Below, one piece after another: positions 58,520 through 64,000 of a stretch of 64,000 nucleotides of DNA. This DNA is from Gammaproteobacteria bacterium (GTDB lineage Bacteria; Pseudomonadota; Gammaproteobacteria; Xanthomonadales; Wenzhouxiangellaceae). A program made the position numbers and the translations under genes. Location: NCBI GenBank assembly GCA_003565625.1, contig PXBD01000067.1, forward strand, positions 1 to 64,000, given 5' to 3'. Under the pieces are notes generated by a model that was not told the DNA's origin, did not search any database, and was given only the letters and a program-made list of their open reading frames with translations. Numbering within the stretch: position 1 is the first letter of the stretch; each line of letters opens with the position of its first letter.

Positions 58520-60550
58520 TTACACGGTCACCGCGTTCCCGCGGAAAATCCGGGCCAGGTAGCGACTCTGGCTCGGACTGACCGCCGGCACGCAGCACAG
58601 CATGACGGCCTGGACAATGCGCTCCATCTCTTCGGCCATTTCCTGGTCGTTACTGGGCTCCTCGGCATGGGCCCGCCGGGTCAGCTGGACCTGATTGACG
58701 GCCGGTTCGGTCGGCAGTCGCTCTCCTTCGACGCCAAGCGTGACCGTGAAGGCATGCAGCGAGTTCTTGATGAACAGGGCCAGGGCAAACTCTTCACGGG
58801 TCGATGCACGGGAAGTCTCCGGGGTCACCAGAACGATCTGGCAACGCGGCATCAGCGCGCACTTGCGGGCAACGCGAAAGTGATGCGTCAATTGCTCATC
58901 GAGCAGACGGGCAAAGGCATCGCGCGACAGCACCCGATCCCAGCTCTCGCCGGCCTCGGCAGCCAGCGGGTTCATTGGCAAGCGGGCAAACGGCGTGCTG
59001 ACCACCGCGTCGATGCGACCGGTCTGACCGCGAACCGCATCAAGCCCGGCCTCAAGCTCCTCGCCAACGGCCTGAACGCCAACGACCGTGCCCGGACCGG
59101 GCGCCTCGATGCACGCACGCAGCGCCTCGGCAGTCTCCGCGCTTTTGGTGAGCAGGGTCAGGCTGCCGACCGACTGCTCCAGCAGGCCGTGGGCAATGGC
59201 GACAAGTTCATCGCGCAGGGCCTCACCGATCAACACCACGTGGCGTCCGGCCAGTTGCTGCAAATCCTCGGCGCCCGGGCGCAACAGCATCTCGCCCTCG
59301 GTAACCGAGCGGTCAAACTTCAGCCCGCCCGACGGATGGAAGGTTTCGCCGCTGACGATTTCATCGGCAAGACTGAACACGGTCGACAGCGCCACCTGCT
59401 CGTCGGTCGGCATCCTGTGCAGGTGAAGACGGTCGAGAATGCCGACTTCGATCTTCTGTGCGGTGCGCTCGATATCCCGCGCATCGAAAAAATCACCTTC
59501 CGGCGGCGGCGTGAACACCTCAAGGAAATGCCCGCCCTGAGCGGCGTCGAGGGCGCCGCCACCGACCAGCCGGTTGATCAGCTTTTCGGCCAGCGGCCGC
59601 GACAACAGGTAGCGCGTGGCCGCGGCCTCCGGGCGACCCTCGCCGACCTGGGCGGCCAGTCGGCGCAGCGCTTCCGGGGCGCCATCCCAGGCGGCCAGCC
59701 CTTCCACCACGTTGGCGGCAAGGCGCTGGAGAATCTCGCCACCGTCGGTTCCCTCCAGGCTTGCCAGCAGAGCTTCGTGGACGCGGTTGAGACGTTTGTT
59801 TTCCAGGATCAGCCGGCCGCGCCGGGCGAACAGACCAGGCGCTCCGCCGAGGCCACGCAAGCGTGCTCCGTCGACCGGACCCGGCGCCATGGCGTTGATC
59901 TGGATTTCCGGCCCGAGGTGACGCGAGAGGATCTCGGCCAGGGCCCGCTGCCCGGCCTTGGAGACGGAATAATCGGCCCGATTGGGATAGGCCACGGCCA
60001 GGTACTTCTCGCCGCCAAAGTAGCTCGACACATTCAGGATACGACCCGCGCCCTGTTGCTTCATGCGCGGGGCGAACTTGCGGATCAATGACCAGTTGGA
60101 GGTCAGGTTGGCCTCCAGGGTGTGGTTCCAGGCCTCGAGGGTCATGTCAACCACCATTTCCTCGGCTCCTGAAACCCCGGCATTGTTGATCAGGTAATCG
60201 ACCTCACCGAAAATTTCCAGAGAATGATCGAACAACTGCTGCAGCTGTTGCTCGTCACCAACATCGATACCGGCAAGGATATGCACCCGGTGTTCGCAGT
60301 CGGGGTAACCGATGGCCTCGAGCTCGGCGACGATGCCGGCGCGCGCCTCGGCAAGCTTGGTCTCGCTGCGCGCATCAGCAGCACCCGGGCGCCGGCCATC
60401 GCCAGGTAGCGCCCCAGCTGCAGGCCGATACCGAGGCTGCCACCGGTAGTCACCGCCACCTTGCCCTGGTGCAGACCAGGCAGCACGCGCTGGATCGAAT
60501 ACGGCATCGCCGATTTCCCGGTCGCGCGCCGGATGCTCTTGGGCACCCAC
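58520..60550 (-). CDS. Malonyl-CoA reductase C-terminal open frame as read
   Basis: The frame opens at 60550 but matches the family only from ARSETKLAEA (60373) onward. Its first 59 or so residues are out of frame. Read alone it lacks the TGGSLGIG NADPH loop, so a separately translated product could not form the malonyl-CoA-reducing site. The rest (HILAGIDVGDE; INNAGVSGAEEMV; LTHHFRVARK; FALALFIKNSLHAFT) is intact. Confidence 0.75.
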   Translation of the reverse strand: MGAQEHPARDREIGDAVFDPARAAWSAPGQGGGDYRWQPRYRPAAGALPGDGRRPGAADARSETKLAEARAGIVAELEAIGYPDCEHRVHILAGIDVGDEQQLQQLFDHSLEIFGEVDYLINNAGVSGAEEMVVDMTLEAWNHTLEANLTSNWSLIRKFAPRMKQQGAGRILNVSSYFGGEKYLAVAYPNRADYSVSKAGQRALAEILSRHLGPEIQINAMAPGPVDGARLRGLGGAPGLFARRGRLILENKRLNRVHEALLASLEGTDGGEILQRLAANVVEGLAAWDGAPEALRRLAAQVGEGRPEAAATRYLLSRPLAEKLINRLVGGGALDAAQGGHFLEVFTPPPEGDFFDARDIERTAQKIEVGILDRLHLHRMPTDEQVALSTVFSLADEIVSGETFHPSGGLKFDRSVTEGEMLLRPGAEDLQQLAGRHVVLIGEALRDELVAIAHGLLEQSVGSLTLLTKSAETAEALRACIEAPGPGTVVGVQAVGEELEAGLDAVRGQTGRIDAVVSTPFARLPMNPLAAEAGESWDRVLSRDAFARLLDEQLTHHFRVARKCALMPRCQIVLVTPETSRASTREEFALALFIKNSLHAFTVTLGVEGERLPTEPAVNQVQLTRRAHAEEPSNDQEMAEEMERIVQAVMLCCVPAVSPSQSRYLARIFRGNAVTV

Positions 60551-62160
60551 AGGTTGATCGGGTCCATGCGGCGCACGCGGTTGTTCAGCGTTGCGGTCCA
60601 GTCGGCGGCAAAGGCGAGGTTATCCGGCTCGTTGTTGTCAAAGCGCACGATCTGGTTGGGCCGCGAACTCCACCTGCGCTCGCCCCTTTGGCAGGCGTGC
60701 TCCTCCTCATGGCGCCAGGTGCGGATCAGTTCTTCGACCGCGGCCCGCTTGATGTCGTTGAGCCGGTTGCCGTGACCGTCGTCGGAGTTGGTAACGAAGG
60801 TGATCGCCGGCGCCCGCTCCAGGTTCATGCGCCGGCCCAGACTGCGCGCCAGCGCCGCAGCAAAAGCCACCGGTGCGACGATCTCGTTGTCGACAAAGGT
60901 GGCCACTTCCTGATCGGTTGCGGTACTGCGCGAGTGACCATGCTCCCCGTTGCGTTTGCCGGGCAGCACAATCCCCCCGTCGAGACGTCCGAAGTGATCT
61001 TCAACGAACTGGAAGGCCCGGTCGACCGACTCCTCCCGCAAGGGGTCGAGATGGGTCAGCTTCACGCGTCTTTCGGCATCGTTGCCCAGCCGGGCGCGGG
61101 CCTGGCCGATTTCTTCCAGGGAGCGGAAAGCCAGCATCACCGTGGCACCGCGGTCGCGGTTGCGCCCGGCGAAAGCCAGGGCTTCGTCGATATCGGCACC
61201 ACCCAGGATCATGACCACACGGTCGCGCAGATCCACCAGACGATTATCAGGCCAGGAAACGAGTTTCGAGCGGCTCTGGGCCGGCACCTGCATGCCGTTG
61301 GTCACCTCGAAGGCATGACCGGAGAAGGCATCGGCCTCAGGGGTCGAAAGCCACAGCAGCGTATTGGCCACGTCGGCCGGGCGCGGATAAATGAAATTCA
61401 TGTTGCCGTCGGCGTCCGGGCGACGGTTGAGCATCAGGCCCTTGAACCCGGCGGCCGTACTACCCGGCTCCAGTTTCTGCAGCGAATCCATGGCCCGGAA
61501 CACGGTATCAATGCGCTCGGACTCAATCGGGCCGGGGAAGACCGTATTGACCCGAATCCCGCGCTCGCCTGCTCCCAGTTCCCGGGCCAGCCCCCTGGAA
61601 AAGGCATTGAGGCCGGATTTGGGCACCGCATAGGGAATCCGGCCAAAGTAGGGAGTGCGCGAGAAAATCGTCGAAACGTTAAGGATCGCCCCGCCCGGGG
61701 CCAGGTGCGGCACCGCTGCCCGCGCCATGTTCCAGGGCCCTCCGAGCAGGTTCATCGCGGCCTGAAACATGGTCTCACCATCGCCGCTGGCCCGGGCCTG
61801 GGCAGTGGTGAACGGAATCTTTTCCAGGGTCTGTTTCGGTCCCGCGCCACCCGCGTTGTTGATCAGCACGTCGAGGCGACCGAACCGCTCCAGGGTCTCA
61901 CCGACAATGACCCGACCGGCCTCGGGATCCGCCGAATCCCCGGCAACCGCGTGCATCGCAGCCGGCCTGAAGCCCTCGCCGGAGAGGGTCTGACAGAAGG
62001 CATCGAGCTTGTCTGGATTGCGTCCGGTCATGACCAGGTTGGCGCCCTCGCGCAGCAGGGTGCGGGCGATGTGGGTACCGATATTGCCGGCCGCGCCGGT
62101 CAGAATCACGGTCCGTCCGGCCAGGCGGTCCCCGGCTTGCGATCGAGTGGTTTGGTTCAT
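60190..62160 (-). CDS. Malonyl-CoA reductase N-terminal open frame as read
   Basis: The 656-codon frame is genuine up to Met596; the last 60 or so residues (from RAARPSLPRR) are out of frame. It includes the whole N-terminal half, which in the Chloroflexus enzyme reduces malonate semialdehyde to 3-hydroxypropionate, so this part alone could still be active. It also carries the glycine-rich NADPH loop of the C-terminal half, cut off from the rest of that domain. Confidence 0.8.
   Translation of the reverse strand: MNQTTRSQAGDRLAGRTVILTGAAGNIGTHIARTLLREGANLVMTGRNPDKLDAFCQTLSGEGFRPAAMHAVAGDSADPEAGRVIVGETLERFGRLDVLINNAGGAGPKQTLEKIPFTTAQARASGDGETMFQAAMNLLGGPWNMARAAVPHLAPGGAILNVSTIFSRTPYFGRIPYAVPKSGLNAFSRGLARELGAGERGIRVNTVFPGPIESERIDTVFRAMDSLQKLEPGSTAAGFKGLMLNRRPDADGNMNFIYPRPADVANTLLWLSTPEADAFSGHAFEVTNGMQVPAQSRSKLVSWPDNRLVDLRDRVVMILGGADIDEALAFAGRNRDRGATVMLAFRSLEEIGQARARLGNDAERRVKLTHLDPLREESVDRAFQFVEDHFGRLDGGIVLPGKRNGEHGHSRSTATDQEVATFVDNEIVAPVAFAAALARSLGRRMNLERAPAITFVTNSDDGHGNRLNDIKRAAVEELIRTWRHEEEHACQRGERRWSSRPNQIVRFDNNEPDNLAFAADWTATLNNRVRRMDPINLWVPKSIRRATGKSAMPYSIQRVLPGLHQGKVAVTTGGSLGIGLQLGRYLAMAGARVLLMRAARPSLPRRAPASSPSSRPSVTPTANTGCISLPVSMLVTSNSCSSCSIILWKFSVRSIT
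60371..60376 (-). other. Frameshift site in mcr
   Basis: The minus strand reads CTG-ATG-CGCGCAGCGAG; the family needs CTG-(A/ATG)-GCG-CGC-AGC-GAG. Inserting one G after ATG joins LLM to ARSETKL. There is no homopolymer slippery run of the A-AAA-AAG type; the context is ATGCGCGC. Confidence 0.8.
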
Positions 62161-64000
62161 CGTAGAGTTCCTGCCGAGCCGGTATCAATCCGGCGGAGTT
62201 CAACGCCCTCGGCCTCTGCCTCACGCAGGGCCCAGGCCCGGTAGAGTTCGTCGCGGGTCTTCAGCCCGGTGCGCGGCAACCCGTGAGTCGCAACGTAGGT
62301 TGCGCCCGCATGCCGGTTGTCCCACATGGCCTGGTGGGCTGAGGGCAACTCGCCCAGCGGCACCGGCACCGGTTCGACCACGTCGATCATGCCGGCCGCG
62401 ATGCGCTCCTGCACCTCGGCATATTCGCGCGCCGTATTCAGGTGGGTGCCAAGAATCTCGGTGGTCGGCATCAAAATCCGGCGCTGGCGCATCCAGACTT
62501 GCGGGGCATAAAAGCTGAACCGGCGCCCGGCGAGGTTCTCCGCATAGACCACCGAGCCCACGGTCGGCTTGACCAGGGCCGTGGCCAGGGCAAGTCCGTC
62601 CCGGCCGGCCCGTTCAAACACCACGTCGGGCAAACCGCGACGGTCGAGGGTATTGCGCAGCAGCGGGCCAACGGCCGAGCCGATCGGCTTGAGCGTGCGG
62701 CCGGAGAAACGGCGCACGGCTTCCTTGAATTCGGCCGATTCGGTAAAGGGATCGGGCAGGCCCTGGAACGGTCCGGGTGGATCAAAGTCCCGGCCCAGGC
62801 GGCGCTGAATCTCCTGCAGGCTGACCACGCCGGCAAGGTTGGCACCGAAACCCAGCGAGGTCACGAACTCGCGCTGCGCCACCGTATCGCTGAGCACCGC
62901 CACCCGGGCGCCGCGAGCGCAACCGGCCTCGATGGCCTCAACCGCCACCGGATCGACGATGCCGTCGTCGGAACCGGGCCCGTAGATCACCAGCAAGGAC
63001 TTGCCGGCCCGAAGGCCCGCGCGGGCAAGCATCAGATCGGCCTTCTCCGCGCCCGGCTTGCCCAGGAACGAGAAACGATAGCCGGAAGTGGCACCGAAAA
63101 ACGTCAGCACGCCGCCCTCACCAAGTAACTGGAACGAGCGCGAAAAAGCACGTTCGCCGGCATGGGAGACCACGTAATCGATCGGCCCGCCCGCCTGGGC
63201 GTTGACTTCGGCAACATAGTCATCGCCGGCCCGTTCCCAGGCCTCCCATTGCCCCGGATCATCGGGTACCGGCGCAAAGATGTCGGCGAACCTCGGATCC
63301 TTGCGATTGACCGCCCCGCCGCCGAAGCTGCGCACGCGCTCGGCGCGTTCACCGCTGGACACCATGCCGACCACTTCCAGGCCGGCACGACCCGCAGCAC
63401 GCAGGCACTCCAGGCCAGTACCGGTCGCGGCACCCTCCACAAACAGCCGGCGGCTGGGCTGAATATCGAGCGTGCGAAACAGGGCGCGATGGATGGTGCC
63501 CTGGGTCAGCCCGCTGGCCGCGGCTTGTTCAATCGTCAGGCCCGGCAGTTTCGGATGTAACTGCGGACCCTGCACAACCAGGAACTGGGCGTGCGAGCCG
63601 TCGTTGACCTCATAGCCCTGAATGTGGAAATCGGCCGCCATCGGATCCAGGCCCTGGTCCGGAGAAAGCAACTCGCTCTGGCCGGAGTAAATCGTCACCA
63701 GCTGGCCCACCGCCAGCCGGCCCTCGCGGACCAGTTCCTGGCCCAGCTGGGCGATCAGCGCCACACCGCCCGATCCGGTCACCTGCAGGTCGGCGTCACG
63801 GGCGTCGAACGGCGAGACCGGAATACCGGTGATGGCCCAGATGTCGTTGAAATTGACTTCGGAGGCGAGCACGTAGACCAGGGCCTCGTTGGGGCCGGGC
63901 CTGGGGGTCTTGAACACCAGGCATTTCTCGGCATCCTGCGGCTCCCCGTGCGCCGGCAGCGCCGTTGCCGGATCCTTGATCACGCCCATGCCGTACTGGT
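62157..64000 (-). CDS. pcs: Acryloyl-CoA reductase domain, probably the C-terminal part of propionyl-CoA synthase (runs off the right edge)
   Basis: A zinc-independent medium-chain dehydrogenase/reductase related to crotonyl-CoA carboxylase/reductase: ASEVNFNDIWAITGIPVSPFD near the N-terminus, IQGYEVNDGSHAQFLVV, the NADPH loop FVEGAATGTGLE, and LTFFGATSGYRFSF. The frame is open to the window end (Q-Y-G before the first Met at 63989), so a longer protein is likely. In propionyl-CoA synthase this reductase is the last of three domains after an acyl-CoA synthetase and an enoyl-CoA hydratase. A stand-alone reductase of about 610 residues from 63989 is the alternative. It overlaps mcr by ATGA, which ties both to the 3-hydroxypropionate route. 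Confidence 0.75.
   Translation of the reverse strand, partial: QYGMGVIKDPATALPAHGEPQDAEKCLVFKTPRPGPNEALVYVLASEVNFNDIWAITGIPVSPFDARDADLQVTGSGGVALIAQLGQELVREGRLAVGQLVTIYSGQSELLSPDQGLDPMAADFHIQGYEVNDGSHAQFLVVQGPQLHPKLPGLTIEQAAASGLTQGTIHRALFRTLDIQPSRRLFVEGAATGTGLECLRAAGRAGLEVVGMVSSGERAERVRSFGGGAVNRKDPRFADIFAPVPDDPGQWEAWERAGDDYVAEVNAQAGGPIDYVVSHAGERAFSRSFQLLGEGGVLTFFGATSGYRFSFLGKPGAEKADLMLARAGLRAGKSLLVIYGPGSDDGIVDPVAVEAIEAGCARGARVAVLSDTVAQREFVTSLGFGANLAGVVSLQEIQRRLGRDFDPPGPFQGLPDPFTESAEFKEAVRRFSGRTLKPIGSAVGPLLRNTLDRRGLPDVVFERAGRDGLALATALVKPTVGSVVYAENLAGRRFSFYAPQVWMRQRRILMPTTEILGTHLNTAREYAEVQERIAAGMIDVVEPVPVPLGELPSAHQAMWDNRHAGATYVATHGLPRTGLKTRDELYRAWALREAEAEGVELRRIDTGSAGTLR

Larger units (their letters stand above)
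58520..62160 (-). pseudogene. mcr: Bifunctional malonyl-CoA reductase (Chloroflexus type), interrupted by one frameshift
   Basis: This NADPH enzyme reduces malonyl-CoA to malonate semialdehyde and then to 3-hydroxypropionate. Two tandem double-SDR halves are visible. The N-terminal half has TGAAGNIGTHI (about 21), NVSTIFSR and YAVPKSGLNA; the C-terminal half has TTGGSLGIGLQLGR, NVSSYFGGEK and RADYSVSKAGQRA, ending RIFRGNAVTV like the Chloroflexus protein. One base is missing near 60,373; restoring a G (minus strand) gives one frame of about 1213 residues, against about 1220 for Chloroflexus. Whether the shift is a sequencing error, programmed, or a true lesion is open. The ATG overlaps the stop of the upstream propionyl-CoA synthase-like gene (ATGA). 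Confidence 0.88.

Noticed and set aside
60366-60380. Programmed ribosomal frameshift in mcr
   Set aside because: No slippery heptamer of the A-AAA-AAG kind is present and no strong downstream stem was seen; a sequence error or lesion is simpler.
58520-62160. Two independent SDR genes rather than one broken gene
   Set aside because: The second frame has its NADPH loop in the first frame, and adding one base gives a single protein matching the Chloroflexus malonyl-CoA reductase end to end.
60469-62244. 591-codon plus-strand frame
   Set aside because: Antisense shadow of the malonyl-CoA reductase gene.

Overview
The window is GC-rich, gene-dense DNA with several gammaproteobacterial gene orders: rpsB-tsf-pyrH-frr-uppS-cdsA-rseP-bamA-skp-lpxD-fabZ-lpxA-lpxB-rnhB, pyrG-kdsA-eno, lptF/lptG divergent from pepA-holC-valS, and holD-rimI. 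LPS, BAM and Lpt genes show a diderm outer membrane. The style (wrbA-DUF2069 pair, xerD-dsbC, TonB receptor, short overlapping genes) resembles Xanthomonadales/Chromatiales-type Gammaproteobacteria; the exact taxon is inference. No tRNA, rRNA, insertion sequence, prophage or CRISPR array was recognised.

Layout. 1-8.2 kb: purL (cut by the left edge), dsbC, xerD, a lysine-repeat histone-like protein, an RDD membrane protein and lptG/lptF. 8.3-13.1 kb: pepA-holC-valS, ended by hairpins facing a TonB-dependent receptor. 15.9-23.1 kb: glyoxalase I; an overlapping pssA-holD-rimI-nitrilase operon; proS; mscS and trhO. 23.1-36.9 kb: the long translation/isoprenoid/envelope operon from rpsB to rnhB. 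36.9-44.2 kb: yihY-tlpA-acyP, wrbA-DUF2069, a large exported unknown protein, a mini-asparaginase and gcvT. 44.2-49.7 kb: pyrG-kdsA-eno, pgeF and rluD. 49.8-54.8 kb: bamD-ispA, mog-queC, an exported glutathione peroxidase, a tetraheme NapC/NirT cytochrome and an exported heavy-metal-binding protein. 54.8-58.4 kb: a methyltransferase, an orphan cheD and a GAF-GAF-GGDEF diguanylate cyclase.

The most notable locus is 58.5-64.0 kb on the minus strand. A reductase that looks like the C-terminal part of propionyl-CoA synthase is followed, with ATGA overlap, by a Chloroflexus-type bifunctional malonyl-CoA reductase. Together these are the signature steps of the 3-hydroxypropionate route (malonyl-CoA to 3-hydroxypropionate to propionyl-CoA). 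The malonyl-CoA reductase frame is broken by one missing base near 60,373; restoring it gives one protein of about 1213 residues, the family's usual size.

Other features worth checking are: no dxr in either usual place in the rpsB-rnhB operon and no dxs or xseB beside ispA; a canonical EF-hand-type loop inside the BamA barrel; a lysine/alanine-rich tail of about 130 residues on ribosomal protein S2; and a palindrome-bearing insertion in ValS.
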